Shown: in pieces, positions 49,313 through 63,650 of the stretch
Position numbering within the stretch: position 1 is the first letter of the stretch
Layout of the letters: each line of letters starts with the position of its first letter
Origin: Apostichopus japonicus
Taxonomy: Eukaryota > Echinodermata > Holothuroidea > Aspidochirotida > Stichopodidae
DNA: 64,000 nt
NCBI RefSeq assembly: GCF_037975245.1
Contig: NC_092579.1
Span: 8,214,001-8,278,000, forward strand
Reading direction: 5' to 3'
Made by a program: the position numbers and the translations under genes
The notes under the pieces: model-generated
Told to the model about the DNA's origin: nothing
The model's input: the letters and a program-made list of their open reading frames with translations, nothing else
The model's database searches: none

Positions 49313-52300
49313 TGAAAATATATCTACAATCAGCTATATAGTAATATAGAGCCATAGCAACAGGATGTGGAGTGGATGGAGTGGGGTGGGACCGTATACC
49401 TAAACAAATATTTCTCAGAGGGTAGAGACACCCATACACACTTCCCCAGGATAAAACATTAACCAATTTTGGTCACACAACCCCCCTCCACTCCCCCCAA
49501 AAAAGGTAAATAAATATATACATAAAAAATACAGAATCCAAACTGTGGCTACGCGCCTGGATTGATAATTTGGTAACCAATCACTTTAAAGAATATTTTT
49601 GTAAACATTTCCTGCAGTTTTTTTAATTCAATATTGCTCGATCCAAGTTCACAGCGAAGAGTCACTTGCACTTTTAGTATCATCTTACCTCTTACCGAAG
49701 ATTTCTCTTTTTACGAGATTTATTATCAGCCATTTAGCTCTGAAGTGATTCACAAATAACCTTTTCCAACTTTTATTATTATGTTTGAATGTTTTCATCG
49801 AAAATTCGTTCACTACAATTCGTAGCAATTCGTACCAATTATCCAAAGAAAACATTGTCCCTCTAAACACCATTAAAGTATATGTTTTGCTTTTCTACAT
49901 TTTTGTTTTCTGTTTTTTCACCATAAACCTTAATCTTCTCCTCGATAGCTTCTCAAGCTTTTCTTCCGGGCTCCTGAAAGCTCTAGCACTTGATTCTGTC
50001 AAAACTTTCTCCCGTGCTGCCTTTATAAACGACGTCATTTAGTGATTACTTCTTAATCTAATTAAAAGGCTAAATCTCGAAGTTCAAACAATTCGTTTCC
50101 GTTCGACCAATCAGCGTACGTCTTGTGGAGTCGTGTGGCTAACCGACTGGTATTGACGAATCGGATTAGTGGTTAGTGACAGTGATGGATTACTCAATAT
50201 AGGCATGAAAAAAATGGATGGAAAAGGTTGTTCATATTAAGTGAAAAGACAACCATTCATGAATCTTAGCGCTAATAGCCAATGAAAGCAGAGGATACGA
50301 GGCTCACGGAGAAGTGAACTTAGTGAGTTACCAAGGGCACTGGTATTCCGACAGTAGATTCTAGTAGACTTAGCAAAGTATTACGAGGCGTTGGCGTTTT
50401 CTTTTCTGACCATAAAGAAGATTTTGAGTAAATTCCAGCGACGGTTTTTGTTCTGCCGATGATACTGTGTTTCAAGGTAAGAATGTTACTCACCGATTAC
50501 TAGGATTATAAATGATCACATGGTTATTGGAGTAAAAGAGGGGTGAGGTTGTGACGGGGTTTTGGAACTTCTAAGAAGGCAAAACAGCTCCTGCTTAGTT
50601 AATTTGCACACTTTCCTGAAACAAAAAGTACAAATTTGAGTAAGAAGAATTTTATTGTGCAAAAGTATATATACTTTAGTATATGTATGGAGTATAATTT
50701 TACACAAACTAAAGCCCATTAAACACCATGGCATACTTCGTAACTTTCAAAGGTTCACAGTTTTGTAAAAGTAATGTTAATTGGGACCACCAGAAAATAT
50801 ACTGTCCTTAAATGCTTTTTGCATATAAATGGTTTATTAGTTTATTTACTAGTCTATTAATTTTGATTGACAATCCTCCTCCTATATACATACTATCGAA
50901 AAATTATTTTGATAAAGAAACCAGTGATAGTGAAAAAAATTGTGAGTATAGGTTCTAATTATTTGTTAGTTTCAATTTGCTTTAAAGTAATCCTCTGTAT
51001 TGCTCCGTTGTAAATTTTGGTGAAGCTATCATATTAATCATGTATTTTCAATTTCTCGATGTTACAACGAAGTTGAAACTAAATTCTGGTAAGGGTATAT
51101 AAAGTCATAAATATATAAGTCATAAATAAAAGTCTTAAATAGAGTCATATATAGTTATAAAGTTAAATAAAAATATAAAGTCAAATAAAGTCATAAATTA
51201 GGTTCATAAAATACATGTCTTTGCAGAACCTACGATCACTAAGAATTCTGGATCATCAAATTCTCGTGAATCACTAGCAAGTTTAAATAATGCTTGTGAG
51301 GCTTGAGGTATCGCTCAAAGTACTTCCATTGTAGTCGTAAGAATTGGGTAGAAATTCGACTTCATATTTGCCCTAAAACTTTAAGGAGGAGGGGAAGGAG
51401 GGGAGATAGTTGCTCTTTTACTTCAAGGGACATATTTGGGGAAGACTTGTTTGCATCATATACACGCTACATAAATCGCAACATTGCATTATTCTAGTCA
51501 AGCCATTTGCACTGGGAGAGAATTGCATACCCACATATCTAGCTAAGGGAACGGTGTGGGTATATGTACCAGTTGGCAGCCTCCTTCTGATTAGCGAATT
51601 ATTAACCGTTTAATTCAAGTCGCGAAAGTTTTAAGTCCAACAAAGTTCTTGAAATGTTTTTTTTTTATGTTGGCACTTTCTATTCTTTGACGTTTTGTTG
51701 TCATATATGTTTGGTTCGATTTCTTAAAATAAACTTAGCTGTGATGCCAAAATATGGATAGAAAATTCATCACAAAATATTGTTTAAAGTAAAGGAAGTA
51801 TACTAACACACATACACCCACATACACAAAGACACATAAACTTACAAACTTACAAAACATACCTTTCAAAACAGCAAAAGAAATTAACTTTGATATTTTC
51901 CTTTTTTTCGGCCCTTCAAAAATTAACAAAACGACTGCAACTACATTCTTTTCGAACTTACAATGTAAGAGTTGGTTATGATACTAGTCAGTTTTATAAC
52001 TTCTAAAACAATTAACAAACTCATATTTTATGACCAGGTATCATATATTCTATATCTATAAATTAATCTATGCCTTGAAAGATATATAGTCGCTAAGTTA
52101 TCTCTTTTTATTTCTAACGAAATCTCTCTTATTGTCCCAGCGAGAATTGTAAACTAATAAAGACGGAAAATGTATATTTACGCACACGTTGAAACACCAT
52201 AACAGAAGCTTTAGTACCTCGATCAATTTTAGCCGACCTAGCGTTGATGTAATTCTCTCACCCATTTGGTAATCATTGCTATTTTTGTCACAGTCGGTAT

Positions 52301-54457
52301 TCAAAGGTTTCTCCTCAGATGCCAAACATCACATTTACACGAGAATCGAATCCATTTATAGACTGTCCCTTTGATCTACATTGCTTCCATATTGGTGTGA
52401 AGTCAACAAATTGACGGTGTAAACATTGTCTATTATGTTATAATCACAAATGTAAACAATCGAGATCTTAATCGGAAAATCACATTGAAACTAATCCTTA
52501 AATATTGGCAGGATTTGCATTAATCGAGAATAGGGAACGATGTTGTGTGTATATAAATAATACCAGATGTTGGATGAAGTTCCTATATCAAACGTACGTA
52601 GGCCTATATGTATATAAGCTTGCAATCTCTCTGTGGACCTTTCGAAATGTAGGCCTAGTTTTAGAAAGAAGTCATCACGTTAGTATCAATTTTTTTTAAA
52701 ACGTCATCCAATGAATACTGCGCTTTATTTCCTTTTGTGAATATATCGCGATCTGCGCTTGCACATAGTCTGACACTTTCGCCGGCATAGGCATGACGTC
52801 ATATATGTCTTTGTTCACATGCCTTATGATACGAATATCAAAGTGCTTACGCAGATGATACACGCAGAGTTGTAAAATAGTACGGATTATAAAATAATCA
52901 CCGGCATTTTGAATACCAAACAATTATAAACAAGAAATTTAAATTGATGGTAATAATGCATTTGAACACTGCACTAAATGTATGCAGCAACGCAAATTGT
53001 TCTGTATGTTCTTTACTTATCTTGGTTAATTATATATGAGCCAATGAGGTGAAACCAGTTAACTCGTTAGACAGTACAAGGGTAAGGTTATTACACACAG
53101 GCAAACGATACACGTTATAAGAATGAATTTCTTTTCACTTTGTCAAACAATACCTGGATAATAGTGAGGAGCGAATCCAGATAGAGAAGCCCTTTGTTGG
53201 TGTGACTAATAAAATTATTGATTTTTCCCCGTCATAATCTTTAAAAGTGATGTTGCATCTCACCTATTGCTAGCGATTCCGGCAAAACATGAGAAATTAA
53301 ACATAACTTATACAAGACGTAAACGAATGACAATTTTTGTTTTCTGTAGCTTACTACCAGTAGCCACACGACACATGTGAGATGTCCAGTAGCGAGCAGT
53401 TTTATAGGAACATGCATACAACCCGAAAAGTGCAAACAGTACGCATCCGTTGATTAATTTCAGACAGCGGGTGGTGACTTGTTTGCAGAAACCCTCAAAC
53501 AATGTTGTTAAGTAGAGAATCAAGTCTGGGCGCTGACTTCGAAATATAATATTGTAACCAATACGAAGCGAATGTAAATTTTCTTCACAGAACATATGAT
53601 CTAGGCTAAAGAATACACAATATACAAATTAAAAATAAAGAAAGAGTGAGGTAGAGAGAGTTGGCGAGAGGTTGGGAGAGAGAAGAGAGAGAAATTCAGA
53701 ATTCATTTCGAATAATAATCAGTTCCGTGAAGTGCTGGCCATCTGTGTCATTGTCGAATATTTATATTCATAAAGTGTGTTTATAACAGTTTAGAAATGA
53801 CTTCAGTGACATTCAATCACAGTTACTAGATGCTTTTAACTAATATCAAGTATAGAAACCTCGAGTACTTGTTTCTCTTCTTCTAACGGTTGGTCACGTC
53901 TTAGTCTGGTTTTAGTATAACACTCAAACATCTGTCATTCTGCCGAGTTTATACAAAGACGGAGATTCTGGCTTTTTTCTTTTCACATTTACGGTATGAC
54001 AATTGGCAATCGTTTGAGAGACCATTAGTTTTAAATATGCAGCGAGTGGACTTAAACGTGTTAGACTGCAGTTTCAATAATACACTGAAAACAAAGATGA
54101 ACAAAAAGGGGGAAAAAGAAGAAAATAACATCGGTGCAAGTCCCATTTTGTTAGCCTGCTTCGTAGCAAAGTTTGCCCTTTTTTGTTTGCTGGAAATTTA
54201 AAAAAAAAATATTTCGATAACAATGCCTATTGGATTATTGCGTGGATAAATCTCAATCCCACTAAGAGATCAATATATATATAGAACAAATCGGTTATTG
54301 CTATTCTAATAATTTTCGATTTAATAAACAAAAATGAAATCCAATGCAAAATCATTAGTGCCACACAAAGTTAACGTAATGCTTTAAGATATGTAATTTG
54401 CAAACCCCTGTGATGTTTGCCAAAGTTACTTAATGTATATATGTACATATATATAAT

Positions 54458-54488
<31 letters not shown>

Positions 54489-55429
54489 TTATATATATAT
54501 TTAGGACCACCTATTATCTGGTATAGCCTCCCACATGACTATTTATAGGGAAATACAGCGTAACATATCAATAACAATGGTAATGTAACGTTACATATTC
54601 AACTACTAAATATATTTAAGACTGAGTAAACATAACGATGTTTTTTTTTGTTAATATCTATTTCGCATCCGAGATGTGATGAATCATTTTAAAAGACACA
54701 AGATAAAAATAGCGAAACTTACTTCCGAGCTTGGGAGGTCGACCGATTTTTTTCTCTTTCCTTGAGCTAAATATTTCTAATAATTTTAATTAAGAAAAAT
54801 GCTGTGAAAAATGTTCCAGCTAGTATATGATTCATTATGATATGTGATATTTAAACAGGCACAAAACTTCAATGAAATCGAGAAAATTAGACTTAGGAAT
54901 TAATCTCTAATGTGAAACTCGATTTCCAGGGGACTTGTGGCTTGGTTACCGTTGAGAGCATGAGAATGCTATAAAACTCCACAGAACTGCGTTACATATC
55001 AAATCACTTAAAGCTACATAGGCCTATATAAATGTTGGCTACACTTTTTTAAGTCAAATGAACGAAGTCAAAGTCAACAGAAATTATTTTGGTTCAATTT
55101 ATTTTATTTTTTCTCGTTTCTCAAGTTTTCAACGTGATTAAATAGTAAACTATCTTGTAAACTAAGGCTGTTGCCTTTTTATTTATTTTATTTTTTATTT
55201 TTATTTTTATTTTTTATTTCTCGATAACTGTATATGATTGACGCCACACATATCCATGGTGTGAACTAGTGTTAATTTGATTATAGCCTGTTGTCGATAA
55301 ATCAAGACATAAATATAAGCTATTTGCACAATTGAGTATATAAGTAAGGGAGATCAAAGAAACAAAGACAAAGAATCGAAGGTAAATAAATGAAAAAATT
55401 ATGAAATATAAAATCAAAGTACGTAATCA
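49313..55429. other. Intergenic; no gene seen
   Basis: About 6 kb of AT-rich sequence without a convincing exon. Noted features are a degenerate AGTCATAAAT-like tandem at 51095-51200, a GA-rich stretch at 53641-53692, a (TA)-rich patch at 54430-54502 and a TTTTA-rich tract at 55178-55220. Confidence 0.5.
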
Positions 55430-57730
55430 TGCATAACATCCATGTTAGTATAAATACAGAATTATGGATAACATTTATCTTAGCCGAAATACAGAATTCT
55501 GTATAACAACCATTTTAGTTAAAATACTGAATTCTGTGTAACAATTGTCTAAGTCAAAGATACAGAATTCTGCGTAACAATTATCTTAGTTAAAATACAG
55601 ATTTCTGCATTGAATCCATCTAAGTATAAATACAGAATTATGCATAATATCCATCTTAGTTAAAATACAGAATTATGCATTGAATCCATCTAAGTATAAA
55701 TACAGAATTATGCATAACATCCATCTTAGTTAAAATACAGAATTCTGCATTGAATCCATCTAAGTATAAATACAGAATTATACATAATATCCATCTTAGT
55801 TAACATACAGAATTCTGCATTGAATCCATCTAAGTATAAATACAGAATTATGCATAATATCCATCTTAGTTAAAATACAGAATTCTGCATTGAATCCATC
55901 TAAGTATAAATACAGAATTATGCATAACATCCATCTTAGTTAAAATACAGAATTCTGCATTGAATCCATCTAAGTATAAATACAGAATTATGCATAACAT
56001 CCATCTTAGTTAAAATACAGAATTCTGCATTGAATCCATCTAAGTATAAATACAGAATTATGCATAATATCCATCTTAGTTAAAATACAGAATTCTGCAT
56101 TGAATCCATCTAAGTATAAATACAGAATTATGCATAACATCCATCTTAGTTAAAATACAGAATTCTGCATTGAATCCATCTAAGTATAAATACAGAATTA
56201 TGCATAATATCCATCTAAGTTAAAATACAGAATTCTGCATTGAATCCATCTAAGTATAAATACAGAATTATGCATAACATCCATCTTAGTTAAAATACAG
56301 AATTCTGCATTGAATCCATCTAAGTATAAATACAGAATTATGCATAATATCCATCTTAGTTAAAATACAGAATTCTGCATTGAATCCATCTAAGTATAAA
56401 TACAGAATTATGCATAACATCCATCTTAGTTAAAATACAGAATTCTGCATTGAATCCATCTAAGTATAAATACAGAATTATGCATAACATCCATCTTAGT
56501 TAAAATACAGAATTCTGCATTGAATCCATCTAAGTATAAATACAGAATTATGCATAACATCCATCTTAGTTAAAATACAGAATTCTGCATTGAATCCATC
56601 TAAGTATAAATACAGAATTATGTATCACATCAATCTTAGTCGAAATATAGAATTCTGCATTGAATCCATCTAAGTATAAATACAGAATTATGCATAACAT
56701 CCATCTTAGTTAAAATACAGAATTCTGCATTGAATCCATCTAAGTATAAATACAGAATTATGCATAATATCCATCTTAGTTAAAATACAGAATTATGCAT
56801 TGAATCCATCTAAGTATAAATACAGAATTATGCATAATATCCATCTTAGTTAAAATACAGAATTCTGCATTGAATCCATCTAAGTATAAATACAGAATTA
56901 TGCATAACATCCATCTTAGTTAAAATACAGAATTCTGCATTGAATCCATCTAAGTATAAATACAGAATTATGCATAATATCCATCTAAGTTAAAATACAG
57001 AATTCTGCATTGAATCCATCTAAGTATAAATACAGAATTATGCATAACATCCATCTTAGTTAAAATACAGAATTCTGCATTGAATCCATCTAAGTATAAA
57101 TACAGAATTATGCATAATATCCATCTTAGTTAAAATACAGAATTCTGCATTGAATCCATCTAAGTATAAATACAGAATTATGCATAACATCCATCTTAGT
57201 TAAAATACAGAATTATGCATTGAATCCATCTAAGTATAAATACAGAATTATGCATAATATCCATCTTAGTTAAAATACAGAATTCTGCATTGAATCCATC
57301 TAAGTATAAATACAGAATTATGCATAACATCCATCTTAGTTAAAATACAGAATTATGCATTGAATCCATCTAAGTATAAATACAGAATTATGCATAATAT
57401 CCATCTTAGTTAAAATACAGAATTATGCATTGAATCCATCTAAGTATAAATACAGAATTATGTATCACATCAATCTTAGTCGAAATATAGAATTCTGCAT
57501 TGAATCCATCTAAGTATAAATACAGAATTATGCATAATATCCATCTTAGTTAAAATACAGAATTCTGCATTGAATCCATCTAAGTATAAATACAGAATTA
57601 TGTATCACATCAATCTTAGTCGAAATATAGAATTCTGCATAGAATCCATCTTAGTCAAAATATAGAATTCTGCATAGCATCCATTTAGTCAAGATTCAGA
57701 AGTCTGTATAACATCCATCTTAGTCAAAAT
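55430..57730 (+). repeat. 70-bp satellite of two diverged 35-bp half-units
   Basis: About 30 head-to-tail copies of a 70-bp unit. Half A starts CATCTTAGTTAAAATACAGA and half B starts CATCTAAGTATAAATACAGA, both ending in GAATT(C/A)TGCAT-type sequence. Copies in the centre are nearly identical; both edges are diverged and look like 35-bp monomers. Shared variants (GCATAATAT versus GCATAACAT, and TGTATCACATCAATCTTAGT at about 56622, 57462 and 57602) recur at multiples of 70 bp, showing higher-order organisation. Confidence 0.95.
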
Positions 57731-58414
57731 ATATCACAACATTCATCTTAATCTTTGATACAAGGGTAGAAATACCAAAATGAACATATAATGTTTCCAG
57801 TTTTGTTTGAATGAAAGATAATAGGAATGTATAGCCTATACCACACCCCGTGTGCCTCATAACACTACTATGCGATTGTCTTATTGACGTATAATTGGTT
57901 TGCGACGCTATCATCAAAATTCTCTGTACCATTTTGCACATGATATAGTGCTGTCAGGTAATAATGTTGACAATTTTTCTTATCATAAACTCGTATACGT
58001 GAACGGTCACAAACTTTAAAGGAACAATCTACACATATAAGTTACTATACAATTGGCGAACAAAGCTAAAGACATTAGTACTTCGGTACTTCGGTAAAAA
58101 TACAAAATTAAAAACAAAACAATAATCAATTAGTTTAGTCTTTCGTCCATCAAAATCGCATCAGGAATGATAACTTTAGTCATAAATTAAAAGAAATATA
58201 TCATTGTAGAAAAACATGTGGAACATAGAAATGGTTAGCAATTATCAACTAGCAGCAATCAAGTGATTATAACCGCACACACAAGCACACATTTCTTTCA
58301 CAATTATGTGTTTATATTGAATGCTTGAGTCAGAATCAAACAAATTGACAACCCGGTAACTCTGCTCATTATATGTCGTAATAGTATTTAGCACACTATA
58401 TACTAGTACACTGC
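57731..58414. other. Intergenic; nothing recognised
   Basis: AT-rich sequence, no exon or repeat identified. Confidence 0.5.
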
Positions 58415-58650
58415 AAAAACAAATTGGTTGAATGCAACCAAAAAAATGGTTAATTTCAACCAATTTGATCACTTGTTGTGAGTCCCACCAATAAATTGGC
58501 TACCATAACCAACATCAATTGGTTAAGTCATTAAACAATGAAAATTGGTTACATTAACCAATAAAATTGGTTAAGTCCACCAATTATGCAACCAATTTAT
58601 GTGGTTGACATAACCAATCCTGTTCCTTAACCAATTAATTGGTTATTGGT
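58415..58650. repeat. AATTGGTTAA / TTAACCAATT palindrome-rich cluster
   Basis: More than a dozen copies of ATTGGTTA or its complement, in both orientations, within about 235 bp, starting after CACTGCAAAAACAAATTGG. It is probably a non-autonomous inverted-repeat element, but no clear target duplication was seen. Confidence 0.75.
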
Positions 58651-59941
58651 TGTTGACTTCAGTCAGCTCTCCCTCATCTGTTCCAGCGTCCAGCACTGCA
58701 GCTCTCCAGTGTAGGCCAAAAATGAATCGAACAACATTTTTTTATGGTATTATAGCTTTAACACAATCATGTATTGCTCTTGGAACTCTACAACAGCATG
58801 CAATTTACATAAAATGATATGGCAAGGATGATATGAGGTATACAGTCAAGGTTAGTTCATTTGCAAAGAAACAATATCGATGCAACAATGCATATAAGAT
58901 TTTACAATTTTCTGTGCCGACTGTGCGTGTGCAAATAAAGAAAAAACAACAGGAAATGGAGCTTTTATTAAATAAAGGGCAGGCAAGCACTATGGACGGA
59001 ATCTGCATTGTTAAAACATTTGCCATTCCAACCTTTCTGAAGAAAGTAAACAGCAATATTGTGCATAGTTTTATAATGAGCACAATAGCCTATCAGAAAA
59101 GGGAAACTGCTGTCAAGACAATTTTAATGGTAGAATTCATAATACTGATCAGAGAAACCACTTGGTAAAATGGCTTTAGTTTTATAGCACACTTAGTTGA
59201 ATGTTTACACTTGAAATCATAAAAACAGTATCATAAAAGTTGCAATAAGGACGGATAGATAAAACATTCCCCAAAAATTCATGTTGCTAAATATAAGGAA
59301 AACTATAGCTGTTCAATTTGAAGAAAAGCTTCAAAAACAAACATTCCCAAGCTTTAATATTCAGAAAACTTCATCAGTTTGAGTAACAACATAACCAAAA
59401 TTAGTGGACGGACAAATGAATGAAAGAATTTAACCCTTACTCCACTGAAACCTTATTATATAACTCAGGTGGATGTTTAGTATCTTCAAGTAATAAAACA
59501 AATGATACTTAAGGAGTACAAACATGGTTATAATAAACAGATATCAAGGGTCAGAAATTCATACTCTAAAACTGCATGCCACAAAAAGTTGGTGACATAC
59601 TTTCACGGTATGCATTACATCAGACTTAAATTTAGTCACATTGTAACATGTTAACTTTGCCTGTTTTTTTATTCCATAAAAATTTACAAAATTTACAAAA
59701 AGGGACATGTAACCCCCTCCCCCTCCCTGGTATTGCAAGTATTAATCTTATGCAACCCGTCCACAAAAACACCAATTTCCAACATTTTCAGTAACTACAG
59801 GAAGTGATACATGAATAAGGAGGCTAATTACAAATATTGTCATGCAATGATCTCTTTTCAGACTTGTCAAAAAATAATCAATATCAACTCAGTAAGCCCA
59901 TTTAATGGCCAAGCAGAAGCCTTGCACATGTCCACCAAAGT
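58651..59941. other. 3' flank of the next gene; no exon seen
   Basis: Frames on both strands at 58805-59168 overlap each other and lack recognisable motifs. Confidence 0.4.
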
Positions 59942-62900
59942 TTAGTCAGAGTCCGGTCTCAGGATCGACAGCAGTTCTCTTACCCGTGGTGTTACAGAAT
60001 CATACTGTGTTTTAATATTATAAATGCCTCTCTGCAGAAAGGTCCACGGAGACTTACACTCCAATGGATATTCAATATTGAAGACCTGAAAAGTTTTAAA
60101 GCAGACATCTATGCCTTTAACAACCGAGGGCACGGAATATACAATGTTGTTCAAAAATACGAAGACTTGCTGAACATCCAGAACAGAAGTGCCAATTACT
60201 ACGACCTGCGGCTGCCAGGTAACAGAATGGTTTCGGCATTCTGTGTGTCTTTCTTCCTTGAATTTCTCCAAGTCCGCTCCAACCTGCAATGTAAATGAGT
60301 AAATGTGTTACTGAAATGAGCTGTTCACAATTGGGAACAAGATATGTAAGAAACAAACCATCATAATCAAAATGGTACTGGAACTGAAAGGCATTTAAAA
60401 GAAATAAGAAAGTAAGGTATAGTTAAATGGGTTACAACTACACCAGCCTCCCTGCATGTCCTATTCCTTAGCATTTGTGATGCTGTGTTTTGACCAGGTA
60501 GTTAAAACACATTTAGGCTGCTTAATTATCACTTTAACCAAACCATTCTATCAGTCTTTTTACAACTTTCATTTCTAGCACAAAGTTCTAAACAATTTTT
60601 TTAACTTACAACCAATTATTTACAAAATGTTTTGAAACAAAGTTTCTTCGTGTATACCATGAAATAACAGTTTCTTTAAAATGCTGAAGCAGTAAACTCT
60701 GCACTCATGACTGCTACCGTCCACAACATGCAATAATACTCTAAGCAAAATACTAACTGGTAGCACTACAATGAAAGCCCTCATGCTCTCCGATATGGTT
60801 GGCTTCCATCTCTTCTGGCTTCCCTTCTTGATGGCAACACTGCCAGGTGTAAACAGACTTGGCATCAAATACAAGGAAGCAGCCCCATAGGTATCTATAA
60901 GAAAGGAACAGAAACTTGAACTAGAAATTGGAAAATATGTGAAGCTGTGATAATATCTGAACAAGAGAAGTATTTTTTTTTTGGGGGGGGGGGGTAATCT
61001 GAATGGAGGATTGTGCCTACAAGTGCTTTGAAAATGTGGGGGTTGGGGGAGATGTGTAACCATTTAGCCTCTCCAAAGCATGATACTCTGAAAGCTGTCA
61101 GTACAAACAGCAGTTTTGAATTACTACTGATATGTTTCCCCTGTATAAATTTGGGGAATAACCTCTGGGGGTTCTGCAGTGTCGCCAGATGGGAGTGCCC
61201 TTAGTTAAGCTGTTTAGAAAATTTTGGGTGTGTTTGACTCAGTACAAGATATGGGATGAAAACACATGTAGCCTACAAATGACAGCTGATGTTAGACAGG
61301 ACCTTGAAGCTTTATGAATCACCTCCTTAATACTACCAGAAGTTCTTTGTTTTGTACAGCCTTAGTTTTTTACCCTGAATTATGACCTAGAACTGTACAC
61401 TGAAGAGGATGTTATAAAGTATTATACATAATTAAAATTAAGAGCTATGGGTTCTTTTTGGAATATATGATAGTGTCATTGAGGATATTGAAGATGATGT
61501 CACACCTATTTGCTACAGTTCACTACATGGGACAAAGCTGAAAATTTTTAAAGAATAGGAACTTTCAATCCACGCACCTACAGTACATTTACTCAAATTT
61601 TCACCAAATCACTTAGAATGCATTCCTCTTAAACATATTGCAAGTGATTTTATGTGTGAACTTTTCTTGGTGTTTGTCATCTGACCAGTATTATATTTAG
61701 CAACCAACACAGTTCTTATTAACATAGCAACTCAGAGAACATTACAATAATGAGCCAGGGGAATTCTCCAACACAACTTCTACACTGAATACCGAAGACA
61801 CACTCTACCTTGGGGTAATTCTGGTTCCTTATCCATAAGTGCTAAAGTCCGTTTTATGGCAGGATCCTTCACGTCTAGAGCAACACGGCTGACTACTTGT
61901 CTTGAAAAACCTCTTTGGGACCCTTCATGCAATTTCTGGAAATCTTCTTCAATCTTAAATATGAAAAGTAAACAGAATGGGGGTACTTGGGGGCAGCGAT
62001 AATTTTTAGGGGGACATGTGACATGCCACTAAACCCACCCTCACCGAGCAAACAGCCCTTTAAGAACTGTCTCATCTATTCCTTTCTAAAATTGTGTGAT
62101 ATACTCCACTCTTGAAACATGATTTAGCATGCTACTTAATCTCTGAGTCTTGTTAATGCAAAATAACTAAAATAAAACACAGTTGATGGTGTGACTGATA
62201 AGGCACAGTAGTTTTCTGGAAAATTGAAGAGTGCTAGCCTACTGCAGTACTTGCAACACAATGAGTGCTTGGGTTACGTGCATCTAGTATAGGCTACAAT
62301 GAGTGACTAGGCTAGTATATAGGCTAGTACGTGGTGCAATGTACTACCATACAGCCCATATGCGAAGGATTGAAGTGGTTGACGGCCCTAAGTATACTTT
62401 TCTTCATTATTCGATCCCTCTTCTTGAGCAAGTAGCCCAGGCCTAACATTATAAAAACGTGTTAATGAAAAAAATTCAGCATTCCTAATTCCGTCCTTAC
62501 ACTCAGTTTTCAAATTCCTCTCACATTTCCTAGCTGCTGGGACATTTTTGTACCCAATACTGGCAATAGGCCATTACAATACCATGTACATTTTGGTAAA
62601 AAGCGGGGACATTTTGGTTGCTAAAAATGCAGGGATGTTTTGGTCTGGGGACATTTTGACTGGATAGCTACCCTCCAAGTTCCAGAGAAACAAAATTTAA
62701 AAAAAAGTAGCCTGGGACCTAGGTCTAGCACTAAGCAAGTATAACACTAGTTCAGTGCTAGCTTAGGACAGACCTCAGCCTGCAGGTACAGTAGTGTACG
62801 CAGCACTGTAGGAGGCCTAGGCCTACAGCGCTATTATATCATAATGTTAGGCTTAACATTTAGTGGTAACACTAGGCGAACGTCGCTTGTCATGTCACTA

Positions 62901-63058
62901 AAGTTGCATTGGTAGGCTAGGCCGTATAACCTTAGCCTACAGTAATGCCAATACATTGATTATTACTGCACAATTTACATAATCTTCTTACCTTCAAAGA
63001 CTTCGTGAAGCATTTCTAGGTTCCATTCTGTTAGAATGTTCTTCACGTAATGGTCCAT
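59942..63058 (-). CDS. Uncharacterised SAM-like/KRWKPTI-family protein, partial model
   Basis: Minus-strand exons: 62992-63058 (ATG; MDHYVKNILTEWNLEMLHEV, the start of a SAM-like helix bundle), 61809-61953 (48 codons, ending LMDKEPELPQ), 60758-60894 (with KKGSQKRWKPTISESMRAF) and 59942-60283 (VVVIGTSVLDVQQVFVFLNN, VKGIDVCFKTFQVFNIEYPL, then WTFLQRGIYNI and stop). The last three exons join in frame (phases 1, then 0). The order SAM-like N-terminus, KRWKPTI block and a C-terminal 'VDVCFK..YP.E...W..IQ' block is one I recognise from an uncharacterised family common in invertebrates and fish; its function is unknown. Odd point: exon 1 ends in phase 1 but the next exon needs phase 0, so an exon carrying the rest of the SAM-like domain is missing, unrecognised or lost. 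Confidence 0.65.
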
Positions 63059-63230
63059 GTCGATTAAAATGAGCGGAATTAGCTTAGTTTACCTGGTACA
63101 CCTTGCCGTTGTGCCTGGAGTGCACTCATCAGTGTTGTGTACGTACGTAACTGGGTGGTTAACACAATAAATTGCAGTGCAGTGCTAGTGGTGGACGCAC
63201 ACAATTAAACGGAGAGCGGTTTCCCGCGCG

Positions 63231-63650
63231 TATGGAAAGCCGTTTTAACATTTAATAACGAATTTCAGATATCTCGAAATAATTTCAGATATCTCAAATT
63301 AAATTACAGATATCTCCAATTTATTTAAGATATCTACAAATATTTGCAGATATCTTAAAATCAATTTCAGATATCTCGAAATACCAGGGAATTTCAGATA
63401 TATGAGATTGAATTCGAGATATCTCGAATTCAATTTCAGATATCTCGAATTCAATTTCAGATATCTCGAATTCAATTTCAGATATCTGAAATAGAATTTT
63501 GGATATCTCGAATTCAATTTCAGATATCTTGAATTCAATTTCAGATATCTGAAATAGAATTTTAGATATCTCGAATTCAATTTCAGATATCTCGAATTCA
63601 ATTAGAGATATATGAAAATTACCGATTAAATGTTAAAATGGCTTTCCATA
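63231..63650. mobile_element. MITE-like element framing a GATATC repeat array
   Basis: Perfect outer TIR TATGGAAAGCC at both ends, extending to 26 bp with one mismatch (63231-63256 and inverse at 63625-63650). Between them lies a tandem array of the 21-bp repeat. A target duplication is not evident beyond a possible TA. Confidence 0.7.

Noticed and set aside
53308-53595. 95-codon minus-strand frame with a hydrophobic stretch
   Set aside because: No family resemblance, no splice context and no second copy, so chance is more likely.
55430-57730. CRISPR-like array
   Set aside because: Both half-units are repeats of each other, there are no unique spacers and the genome is eukaryotic. It is a satellite.
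58833-59168. 111-codon plus-strand frame overlapping a 92-codon minus-strand frame
   Set aside because: No recognisable domain, splice signals or paralogue, and the two frames cannot both be explained by coding.
63299-63601. 100-codon frame with repeating NSRYLKL units
   Set aside because: It is the product of a 21-bp (multiple of three) tandem repeat with no start or splice support.
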